From NCBI GenBank assembly GCA_031550755.1, contig JAVBOJ010000107.1:1-10593 (forward strand): a stretch of DNA of 10,593 nt, written 5' to 3'. The notes beneath the pieces were generated by a model that saw nothing but the letters and a program-made list of their open reading frames with translations, did not search any database and was not told the DNA's origin. The stretch is from JAVBOJ01 sp031550755. Lineage in GTDB: Bacteria > Bacillota > Clostridia > Oscillospirales > UBA929. The translations under genes and the position numbers were made by a program. Positions within the stretch are counted from its first letter, which is position 1. Each line of letters starts with the position of its first letter. Positions 1 through 6,005 of the stretch are shown piece after piece.

Positions 1-397
1 GCAGACCGTATTTTTGTTCCTTCGGCTTGCGTAGGCGGATCTGCGCAAGCAGTGAAAGCGCCTCCTCGTCCTGCCCGAGCTCAGCCAGCGCCGCCGCCCG
101 GAAAAACTTGGCGACGGTTTTCCCTTTGATCAGGGAAACGCCCCACCGGTAGCGATTGAGATTATCTAGATACCACAGGGGCTGACAACGGTTTATGTAC
201 TTCTCCTGCGCTTGCACGCGGGCCGCAATGGTGATGCCGGCGGAAAACAGCAGCAGAGTCCCCAAAAAGATGCCCGCAGCGATCAGATAGACGGTTCGTA
301 CGGAAACGCCCTCCTGGGCCTCCGCCGGCGGAAAAAGAAACAGCAGTGCCACAAGCCCGGCCAGCGCCGGACTCAAACAGCCCACCCCTTCGCGCAT
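1..397 (-). CDS. Membrane protein of unknown function, 3' end cut by window edge
   Basis: I do not recognise this gene. It begins at an ATG (397-395) with GGAGG at 409-405, 7 nt upstream, and stays open to the window edge, giving 132 visible residues. Residues about 8-23 are hydrophobic and could be a signal anchor or first membrane segment. Residues 35-59 form a clear second membrane segment. A soluble part follows, starting near Q63 (QAQEKYINRC). Residues 98-125 (KFFRAAALAELGQDEEALS) resemble a TPR-like helical hairpin: small residues alternate with A/L, followed by a G-x-D-E-E-A turn. It starts 14 nt after the stop of the upstream membrane-protein gene, so the two almost certainly share a transcript. 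A scaffold role for the TPR-like tail is inference only. Confidence 0.7.
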   Translation of the reverse strand, partial: MREGVGCLSPALAGLVALLFLFPPAEAQEGVSVRTVYLIAAGIFLGTLLLFSAGITIAARVQAQEKYINRCQPLWYLDNLNRYRWGVSLIKGKTVAKFFRAAALAELGQDEEALSLLAQIRLRKPKEQKYGL

Positions 398-411
398 CTG
401 TCAACCTCCGT

Positions 412-882
412 TCAAACGTTCTGTGTTGTCGCGTCGAACTCCTCCTCCAAAGCGTATAGATCCGATAAATTATACTCTTTGACGTCAAAATACAACGCCC
501 GATAGCCGGTCAGCGAGAGCTTGAGCAGGGTTTTCCGCGCAAAGCGGCTGATCAAAAGCGCCGCGATAAAGCCAAGCGCCAGCACCAGCGCCACCACCGT
601 CAGGAGGGTTTTCTGCTCGGACAAGGCCGGCAGTCTCGCCAACGCCCGCGCGATAAACGCGAAGACACCGCAGGCGGTGGCAGCAATCTCCGCGATTCTG
701 CGGGGATGCTTGGCCAAAGAGATTTCCAGCACCTCGCCGGGCGGAAAGTCGTGTCTGGCGGTGGCCGGTCGAAAAAAGCCCCGACTGAATACAAGATGTT
801 TTCCGTCCACGCGCCAATGCCCGCCGTTGTGCGCAATTGTGGCCTGACGGCCTTCCCGCTGGGGATATACGGTCACAAACAT
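412..882 (-). CDS. Small membrane protein of unknown function
   Basis: A protein of 156 residues that I do not recognise. Residues 1-58 are soluble and rich in short beta-like stretches. Residues 62-80 are weakly hydrophobic, 91-112 form a strong membrane segment (TLLTVVALVLALGFIAALL), and a charged tail ends in DLYALEEEFD. An N-terminal beta domain with two membrane helices suggests a membrane-anchored sensor or accessory protein, but that is inference. The frame stays open upstream, through the copA start region in antisense. The start is placed near 882 because the promoter at 948-920 would begin the RNA near 913. The ATG (882-880) overlaps the Shine-Dalgarno match GAGGTGAT, so the GTG at 876-874, 8 nt after GAGG, may be the real start. 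The stop is TGA; the next gene follows after 14 nt. Confidence 0.65.
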   Translation of the reverse strand: MFVTVYPQREGRQATIAHNGGHWRVDGKHLVFSRGFFRPATARHDFPPGEVLEISLAKHPRRIAEIAATACGVFAFIARALARLPALSEQKTLLTVVALVLALGFIAALLISRFARKTLLKLSLTGYRALYFDVKEYNLSDLYALEEEFDATTQNV

Positions 883-893
883 CACCTCAACAG

Positions 894-921
894 TTGCAAA
901 AATCCTTCCATTTGTTATAAT
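894..921 (+). promoter_or_regulatory. Extended -10 promoter for copA
   Basis: TTGCAA (894-899), a 16-nt spacer and a perfect TATAAT (916-921) preceded by TG at 913-914 form an extended -10 promoter. Transcription would start near 928, leaving a leader of about 45 nt before the copA ATG. The AT-rich stretch stands out sharply from the GC-rich surroundings. Confidence 0.7.
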
Positions 922-929
922 AATAACAA
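912..929. promoter_or_regulatory. 18-bp palindrome over both divergent -10 boxes, candidate operator
   Basis: TTGTTAT (912-918) and ATAACAA (923-929) are perfect inverted repeats around AATA. The dyad covers the copA -10 box and the -10 box of the opposing promoter. A dimeric regulator bound here would control both directions. It does not look like the CopY box (TACAnnTGTA) or the GC-rich CsoR site. Bases 915-929 match 12 of the 14 fixed positions of the PerR-box consensus TTATAATnATTATAA, but AT-rich -10 sequence alone gives much of that match. Confidence 0.4.
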
Positions 930-948
930 CTTTGCCCGTCCCCGTCAA
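920..948 (-). promoter_or_regulatory. Sigma-A-type promoter for the left membrane-protein operon
   Basis: On the minus strand TTGACG (948-943) is followed by 17 nt and TATTAT (925-920). Each box matches the consensus at five of six positions. Transcription would begin near 913, about 30 nt before the gene starting near 882. The -10 box overlaps that of the opposing copA promoter, so RNA polymerase cannot occupy both at once. Confidence 0.6.
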
Positions 949-972
949 TCCCGTCAAAGGAGGCCCGCCCCC

Positions 973-3453
973 ATGAAAACCCTGACCTTTGCCGTCACCG
1001 GCATGACCTGCGCGGCCTGCTCCGCGCGGGTGGAAAAGGCCGTGTCCAAGCTGCCCGGCGCGCTGTCGGTCAGCGTCAATCTGCTCACGAACAGCATGAC
1101 CGTCACCGCCGACCCACAAACGCTGGACGCCGCCGGGATCCTCCGGGCGGTGGAGGCGGCGGGCTATGGCGCGTCGGTCAAGGGCGAGGCACCCCCACGG
1201 TCGGAACAAAAACCGCGCCCGGCGGACGAGGTCTCCTCCCTCAAAACGCGGCTGATTGTCTCGCTGAGCTTCACCGTCCCACTGTTTTATCTTTCCATGG
1301 GCGAGATGCTCGGTCTGCCGCTGCCGGGGTTTTTGTCCGGCATGGAAAACGCCATGGTCTATGCCCTGACGCTGTTTTTGCTGGCGCTGCCGGTGCTGTT
1401 GGCCGGACGGCGGTATTTTTCAAACGGCTTTCGCAGCCTGCTTTCCCTGTCGCCCAACATGGATTCCCTCATCGCCATCGGCGCGGGCGCGGCGGCGGTC
1501 TACGGCGTGTACGCCCTCTACCGCATCGCGCGGGGGCTGGGTCACGGCGACATGGCGTCGGTGCATCAATTTTCGATGGATTTGTATTTTGAATCGGCGG
1601 CCATGATTTTGACCCTCGTTACGCTGGGCAAATTTCTGGAGGCGCGCGCCAAAGGCCGCACCTCTGCGGCCATTGAAGCCCTCCTGGATCTGACGCCCAA
1701 GACGGCGGTCGTTCTGCGGCAGGGCGTGGAAACCGAAATCCCGGCCAATGATGTTGTTCCGGGCGATCTTTTGATCGTCCGCGCGGGCGGCGCGGTGCCG
1801 GCAGACGGCGTGCTCATCGAGGGCAGCGCCTCGATGGACGAATCGGCGCTGACCGGCGAGAGCCTGCCGGCGGAGAAGCAGCCCGGCGACCGCGTCACCG
1901 GCGGGACGGTCTGCCGCGCCGGGTATTTTAAAATGGAGGCGTGTGCCGTCGGCGGCGACACGGCGCTGGCGCAGATCATCCGGCTGGTCGAGGAGGCGAC
2001 CTCCTCCAAAGCGCCCGTGGCCAAGCTGGCCGACAAGGTCAGCGGCGTGTTTGTCCCGGTGGTCATCGGCATCGCGCTGTGCGCCGCCGCCGTGTGGCTG
2101 TTTTTGGGAAAGGACCTCTCCTTCGCGCTGACCGCCGGCATCTCGGTGCTGGTTATCTCCTGCCCCTGCGCGCTGGGCTTGGCGACGCCCACCGCCATCA
2201 TGGTGGGCACCGGCACCGGCGCGGCGCACGGCATTTTGATCAAATCGGCCGAGGCGCTGGAAACCCTGCGGAGCGTCGGGGTGATCGTGCTGGACAAGAC
2301 CGGCACCGTCACCGAGGGACGCCCGTCGGTCACCGATGTGCTGCCCGCCGGTGCGCGGGACGAGCTTTTGTATGTCGCCGCGTCGCTGGAGGCCCTGTCG
2401 GGGCATCCGCTGGCCGCGCCGATCGTGGCCGAGGCGCAAACACAGGGCATCGCGCCCGATGAGGTCGCGGGGTATGAATTCATTCCGGGACAAGGTCTGC
2501 GGGGCATTTTGGACGGGCGACCCTCCCTGGCCGGCAACCGGCGTCTGATGGAGGCGGCGGGCGTGGACGTCGGCGTGTACGCAGACACCGAACGCGCCTT
2601 GGCCGCGCAAGGCAAGACGCTGCTGTATTTCGCGCGGGAAGGGACGCCGCTCGGCGTCATCGCGCTGGCCGACACGGTCAAACCCGGCAGCCGCCAAGCG
2701 GTGATGGCGCTGCGCGCCATGGGTTTGGAGGTGCGGATGCTGACCGGCGATAGCCGGGGCGCGGCCGAGGCCATCGGAAAACAGGCCGGCATTGAGCACA
2801 TCGCCGCCGGGCTGCTGCCCGAGGACAAGGAGCGGGAAATCCGCGCACTCATGGAGGCCGGTCAAAAAACGGCCATGGTGGGCGACGGCGTCAATGACGC
2901 CCCGGCGCTGGCGCGCGCCGATGTGGGCATCGCCATCGGTGCGGGCACCGACGTGGCCATCGAGTCGGCCGACATCGTCCTGATGAGAAGCGACCTGAGC
3001 GACGTAGCCGCCGCCGTGCGGTTGAGCCGCGCCGTCATGCGCAACATCCGGCAGAATTTATTTTGGGCGTTTTTCTACAACATCATCGGCATTCCGGTGG
3101 CCGCCGGGGTGTTTTACGGGCTCTGGGGTGTGCTGCTCAGTCCGATGATCGCCGCAGGGGCCATGAGTCTCAGCTCGGTGTCGGTGGTGAGCAACGCCTT
3201 GCGGCTGAAGTTTTTCCGCCCGTCCGGGCGCATTGCGAAGGAGGAAATCCCCATGGAAACAGTGCTGCATGTCAACGGCATGTCCTGCGCCCACTGCGCC
3301 GGCGCGGTCAAAAAAGCGCTGGAGGCCGTCCCCGGCATCGCGGAGGCCACTGTGTCTCTGGAGGACAATACGGCGACCGTCCGGCTGGGCGCCGCCGTAT
3401 CCGATGAGGCGCTGCGGCGGGCCGTGGAGGACGCGGGGTATAGCGTGGTATAA
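973..3453 (+). CDS. copA: Copper-exporting P1B-type ATPase with fused C-terminal CopZ-like domain
   Basis: An 826-residue inner-membrane pump that exports Cu(I) using ATP. The start is the ATG at 973, with AAAGGAGG at 956-963. Residues 1-70 are a heavy-metal-associated domain with GMTCAAC (C13, C16). Other motifs seen: actuator TGES 294-297, metal-site CPC 397-399 in the sixth helix, phosphorylated D441 in DKTGT, HP at 478-479 in the ATP-binding domain, TGD 591-593, GDGVNDAP 637-644, YN 702-703, and MSLSS 731-735 in the last helices. YN and MxxSS are Cu(I) signatures. The usual CopA ending, NALRLKFF (741-748), is followed by a short linker and a second metal-binding domain (761-826, GMSCAHC with C772 and C775). 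Most CopA proteins carry such domains only at the N-terminus. Its promoter lies just upstream; no copper regulator gene is visible in the window. Confidence 0.97.
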   Translation: MKTLTFAVTGMTCAACSARVEKAVSKLPGALSVSVNLLTNSMTVTADPQTLDAAGILRAVEAAGYGASVKGEAPPRSEQKPRPADEVSSLKTRLIVSLSFTVPLFYLSMGEMLGLPLPGFLSGMENAMVYALTLFLLALPVLLAGRRYFSNGFRSLLSLSPNMDSLIAIGAGAAAVYGVYALYRIARGLGHGDMASVHQFSMDLYFESAAMILTLVTLGKFLEARAKGRTSAAIEALLDLTPKTAVVLRQGVETEIPANDVVPGDLLIVRAGGAVPADGVLIEGSASMDESALTGESLPAEKQPGDRVTGGTVCRAGYFKMEACAVGGDTALAQIIRLVEEATSSKAPVAKLADKVSGVFVPVVIGIALCAAAVWLFLGKDLSFALTAGISVLVISCPCALGLATPTAIMVGTGTGAAHGILIKSAEALETLRSVGVIVLDKTGTVTEGRPSVTDVLPAGARDELLYVAASLEALSGHPLAAPIVAEAQTQGIAPDEVAGYEFIPGQGLRGILDGRPSLAGNRRLMEAAGVDVGVYADTERALAAQGKTLLYFAREGTPLGVIALADTVKPGSRQAVMALRAMGLEVRMLTGDSRGAAEAIGKQAGIEHIAAGLLPEDKEREIRALMEAGQKTAMVGDGVNDAPALARADVGIAIGAGTDVAIESADIVLMRSDLSDVAAAVRLSRAVMRNIRQNLFWAFFYNIIGIPVAAGVFYGLWGVLLSPMIAAGAMSLSSVSVVSNALRLKFFRPSGRIAKEEIPMETVLHVNGMSCAHCAGAVKKALEAVPGIAEATVSLEDNTATVRLGAAVSDEALRRAVEDAGYSVV
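3238..3255 (+). promoter_or_regulatory. Internal Shine-Dalgarno and ATG inside copA
   Basis: AAGGAGG at 3238-3244 lies 8 nt before an in-frame ATG at 3253-3255, exactly where the C-terminal metal-binding domain begins. Strength and spacing equal those of the true gene starts in this window. Confidence 0.6.
3253..3453 (+). CDS. Possible separate CopZ-like copper chaperone by internal initiation in copA
   Basis: Read from the internal ATG, this gives a 66-residue protein in the same frame as copA, the normal size of a free CopZ chaperone. It begins METVLHVNGMSCAHC: a beta strand, then the Cu(I)-binding C-x-x-C (C12 and C15). It ends with the usual DEALRRAVEDAGYSV helix and strand. CopZ proteins carry Cu(I) in the cytosol and hand it to CopA or a copper sensor. 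The Shine-Dalgarno sequence implies that this piece may be made both as the tail of the pump and as a free chaperone. The likely origin is a separate copZ that lost the copA stop codon between them. Production of the short form is inference. The plain alternative is that the site is a leftover and only the fusion is made. Confidence 0.45.
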   Translation: METVLHVNGMSCAHCAGAVKKALEAVPGIAEATVSLEDNTATVRLGAAVSDEALRRAVEDAGYSVV

Positions 3454-3495
3454 TGGAACGATATACCCTCCCTGAGCCGTTTCTCCGTCTCCCCG

Positions 3496-3525
3496 TTGGC
3501 TTTTTTACCCATTCCGTGATATACT
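3496..3525 (+). promoter_or_regulatory. Extended -10 promoter for the DNA glycosylase gene
   Basis: TTGGCT (3496-3501), an 18-nt spacer and TATACT (3520-3525) with TG at 3517-3518 form a plausible promoter. Transcription would start near 3532, about 20 nt before the ATG at 3554. A second extended -10, TGGTATAAT, lies over the copA stop codon (3446-3454) but has no good -35 box. Confidence 0.5.
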
Positions 3526-3553
3526 GTTGTCCATCAAACAACCGGAGGCTGCC

Positions 3554-4162
3554 ATGGAAACACAATTTTTCCCCTACGGAGAGGCCGAGACGGCGCATTT
3601 GTCTGCCCGCGACCCGGCACTCGGTGCGCTGATCTCTCGGCTGGGCGTCATCCGGCGGGGGATGACCCCCGATCCCTTTGCCGCGCTCATCGACAGCATC
3701 GTCTCCCAGCAGATCTCCGGCAAGGCCGCCGAGACGGTCTACGCCCGGCTGCAAGCCCTCTGCCCCATCACGCCGGAAGGGCTGGCCGCGCAAAGCCCCG
3801 GGGAGATTCAGCGCTGCGGCGTGTCCTTCCGCAAGGCGGAGTACATATACGGGGCGGCGCTGGCGGCGGCGTCCGGCGCGGTGGATTTTGCGGCCTTTCC
3901 CCGCATGGGGGACGAGGAAATTATCGCGTCGCTGGTCGCGCTGCGCGGCGTGGGTCGCTGGACGGCCGAAATGCTGTTGATTTTCTCCCTCGGACGCCCC
4001 GATGTCATCAGCTTTGACGATTTGGGCATCCGCCGGGGCATGACCCGGCTGTACGGAGCCGAGCCGGTGACCCGGGCGTTTTTTCGCGACTGCGCCGTGC
4101 GCTACAGCCCGTACGGCTCGACAGCGTCGCTGTATCTGTGGGCGCTGGCGGGGGAGGCGTAA
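3554..4162 (+). CDS. DNA-3-methyladenine glycosylase, AlkA/HhH-GPD family
   Basis: A cytosolic base-excision repair enzyme of 202 residues that removes alkylated purines from DNA. The start is the ATG at 3554, with GGAGG at 3544-3548, 5 nt before it. An upstream in-frame start at 3527 lacks a ribosome binding site. DPFAALIDSIVSQQIS (40-55) is the family's first conserved helix. LRGVGRWTAEM (130-140) is the helix-hairpin-helix DNA-binding motif, and FDD (154-156) carries the expected catalytic aspartate D156, equivalent to AlkA D238. At about 200 residues it matches the short Mag-type members, which lack the N-terminal domain of the 282-residue E. coli AlkA. It follows copA by 100 nt and converges on the ABC operon. 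The family is sure; the exact lesion range is not. Confidence 0.92.
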   Translation: METQFFPYGEAETAHLSARDPALGALISRLGVIRRGMTPDPFAALIDSIVSQQISGKAAETVYARLQALCPITPEGLAAQSPGEIQRCGVSFRKAEYIYGAALAAASGAVDFAAFPRMGDEEIIASLVALRGVGRWTAEMLLIFSLGRPDVISFDDLGIRRGMTRLYGAEPVTRAFFRDCAVRYSPYGSTASLYLWALAGEA

Positions 4163-4164
4163 AA

Positions 4165-4195
4165 ACGGCGATCCGGGAGAGCCCCGAATCGCCGT
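4165..4195 (-). terminator. Hairpin terminator of the HAD-ABC operon
   Basis: Bases 4165-4177 pair with 4183-4195: 8 bp, one C-A mismatch, then 4 bp, with a 5-nt loop. On the minus strand the stem is followed by TTTTT, opposite A4165-A4161, which overlaps the stop codon of the convergent glycosylase gene. There is no T-run on the plus-strand side, so it should terminate mainly the minus-strand operon, though the stem may also stall plus-strand transcription. Confidence 0.75.
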
Positions 4196-4203
4196 GGATA
4201 GCC

Positions 4204-5079
4204 TTATTCCCGCCCTTTTTTGCTGAAGCGCCAGGTCGCCAGTCCCAAAAACAGGCATCCGGAGAGGATGAGCACCAGTAGCATCACGCCGTCGGACAGG
4301 TTGCCGCCGCCCGCCGGGATCACACAGCCCATCTCCTTTTCAAAGGCGGTGACCACCGAGGCCGGCGCGCCTTTGAACACTTGGGCCATGGGCTGTTCCA
4401 TGAAAATCCGCCGCATCATCACGGCGCCGTGGGTGGCCGGGATAAGTTTGGTGATGGTCTGAATCGCCTCGGGCAGAATGCCGATCGGCATATAAATGCC
4501 GGTGAGGAAGCCGATCAGCGTACCGATCATGGTGGACAGTGCGCCGAACGCGCCGTTGGAGCGGACAAAGCTGATCAGAAACAAAACCAGCGCCGAGCCG
4601 GAAAATACGTTGGCCACAATGAGCCCCAACACCTTGAGCATGGACAGCACCGGCAGGAGCTGTCCGCCCGAGAGCAGGATGTACACCTGTGACAGCGCGA
4701 AGGTGACGAGGTTCATCAACACGCCGACAAACAGCGCCGACAGCAAATGCCCCGCCGTCAGGGTCAGGCGTCCGACCGGCGCGACCAAAAAGCCGGACAG
4801 GCGCTTTTCCTCCCGGTCGGAGACCATGCCGCCCAGCACGCCGAGGGTCACGGTGACCGAGTTGACCACCAGAATGCCCGCCATGATCCACGAATCGATG
4901 AGCCAGCGGATGCCGGGGACGTCGCCAACCTGGGCCTTGATGGAGGACACATTGACCTCGCCCAAAAACAGTACATACAGCATTAAAATGATAAGCATGG
5001 ACAAAAATGAGAAGAAAACAGAGGTTCTGTCCCGCAAAAAAATCTTGGTGTTGCGCGCGGACAGCTTGGCGAGCGTCAT
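4204..5079 (-). CDS. ABC-2 type exporter permease
   Basis: An integral membrane protein of 291 residues, the pore of the exporter whose ATPase is encoded directly upstream. Six hydrophobic segments are visible, at about 21-40, 62-84, 108-135, 146-171, 176-199 and 264-284, the usual ABC-2 arrangement. The cytoplasmic loop after the second helix has SDREEKRLSGFLVAPVGR (87-104), typical of permeases of the NatB/DrrB group and likely where the ATPase docks. An extracytoplasmic loop of about 60 residues lies before the last helix. It starts at an ATG one base after the ATPase stop, with GGAGG inside the end of the ATPase gene, so translation should be coupled. Family members export drugs, ions, lipids or peptides; the sequence does not tell which. 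Confidence 0.9.
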   Translation of the reverse strand: MTLAKLSARNTKIFLRDRTSVFFSFLSMLIILMLYVLFLGEVNVSSIKAQVGDVPGIRWLIDSWIMAGILVVNSVTVTLGVLGGMVSDREEKRLSGFLVAPVGRLTLTAGHLLSALFVGVLMNLVTFALSQVYILLSGGQLLPVLSMLKVLGLIVANVFSGSALVLFLISFVRSNGAFGALSTMIGTLIGFLTGIYMPIGILPEAIQTITKLIPATHGAVMMRRIFMEQPMAQVFKGAPASVVTAFEKEMGCVIPAGGGNLSDGVMLLVLILSGCLFLGLATWRFSKKGRE

Positions 5080-5080
5080 C

Positions 5081-6004
5081 TCAGTCCACCTCCCGAATCG
5101 CGTGCCCCGTGATGTTCACGAACACGTCGTCCATGTTGCCGTGCAGCACCTCGAAGGCGGCAAGCCCGGGTTCCAGCTCCTTTAAGAGCCCCAGCGCCGT
5201 CAGGCTGTCCGGCACCTTTACAACCAGCCCGCCGTTTTCCCGTCCCGGCGCGTAACCATTGTCGCGCAAGAGGTTTGCTGTTTTTTCGGCGTCCTTGGGC
5301 GTCAGGCGCAGCAGATCGGAGGCAAAGCGGGATTTGAGGTCGGCCGGCGTGCCGGAGGCCACGATTTTGCCCCGGTCGATGACCGCCACATGGTCTGCGC
5401 CGGCGGCCTCCTCCATATAATGTGTGGTCAAAAACACCGTCATGTGCAGCTCGCGGCGCAGCCGGGCGATGATCTCCCAGACGTTCAGCCGTGTCTGCGG
5501 ATCCAGCCCGGTCGTGGGCTCGTCCAAAATGAGGATTTTCGGGTCGTTCATCAGCGCCCGGGCAATCTCGCACCGGCGCTTCTGCCCGCCCGACAGCTTG
5601 CCGAACCGGCGAGGCAGCAGCTCCGCCAGCCCCATCAGCGCCGACACCTGAGAAAGCCGCGCGCGCAGCGCCTTTGGGGACGGATTGTACAGCGCGCCGC
5701 GGGTCAGCAGATTTTCCTCCACCGAGAGCAGCTTGTCCAGCATATTGTCCTGAAATACCACGCCGATGCTGCGGCGTACGGCGTCATCCTCCGGCCCGAC
5801 GGTATGCCCGTCCACCGAGACCTCGCCGGCGTCCTTGGCCAGCAGGGTGCAGATAACATTGATGGCGGTGGATTTGCCCGCGCCGTTGGGGCCGAGGAAG
5901 GCAAACAGATGCCCCGGTTCCACCGTGAAGCTGACGTCGTCCACGGCGCAAACGTCACGGTAGGATTTTTTCAGGCCGGATACGGAAATGGCAGGATGTC
6001 CCAA
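5081..6004 (-). CDS. ABC transporter ATP-binding protein, DrrA/NatA type
   Basis: A 307-residue cytosolic ATPase that drives the permease encoded next. Visible motifs: Walker A GPNGAGKS (38-45), Q-loop Q85, signature LSGGQ (137-141), Walker B ILILDE (157-162) and switch histidine H195. The C-terminal region ends in MDDVFVNITG (291-300), the variant of the L-E-D-V-F-L-x-L-T-G tail typical of DrrA-like exporters. The start is a TTG at 6004-6002, because AAGGGAG lies 9 nt upstream at the end of the preceding gene and no in-frame ATG precedes Walker A. It opens 1 nt after the stop of the HAD gene and closes 1 nt before the permease ATG, so the three genes form one tightly coupled unit. Confidence 0.93.
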   Translation of the reverse strand: MGHPAISVSGLKKSYRDVCAVDDVSFTVEPGHLFAFLGPNGAGKSTAINVICTLLAKDAGEVSVDGHTVGPEDDAVRRSIGVVFQDNMLDKLLSVEENLLTRGALYNPSPKALRARLSQVSALMGLAELLPRRFGKLSGGQKRRCEIARALMNDPKILILDEPTTGLDPQTRLNVWEIIARLRRELHMTVFLTTHYMEEAAGADHVAVIDRGKIVASGTPADLKSRFASDLLRLTPKDAEKTANLLRDNGYAPGRENGGLVVKVPDSLTALGLLKELEPGLAAFEVLHGNMDDVFVNITGHAIREVD

Positions 6005-6005
6005 A

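Noticed and set aside
706..972. N-terminal extension of copA from an earlier start at 706
   Set aside because: It would run through the divergent promoters and the opposite gene. The ATG at 973 has AAAGGAGG and begins directly with the metal-binding domain.
1000..1025. E. coli-style programmed frameshift giving a chaperone from the N-terminal copA domain
   Set aside because: I saw no clear slippery run with a nearby stop after the first metal-binding domain. The stronger signal for a short product is the internal start at 3253.
1420..2865. Long minus-strand open frames (481 and 428 codons) opposite copA
   Set aside because: They are antisense shadows of a GC-rich, strongly conserved gene. 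Their proteins are Arg/Ala/Gly-rich without domains, and no ribosome binding site precedes them.
3475..3506. Rho-independent terminator after copA
   Set aside because: There is a run of six T (3501-3506), but the only stem before it is about 5 bp with a 17-nt loop, too weak to call.
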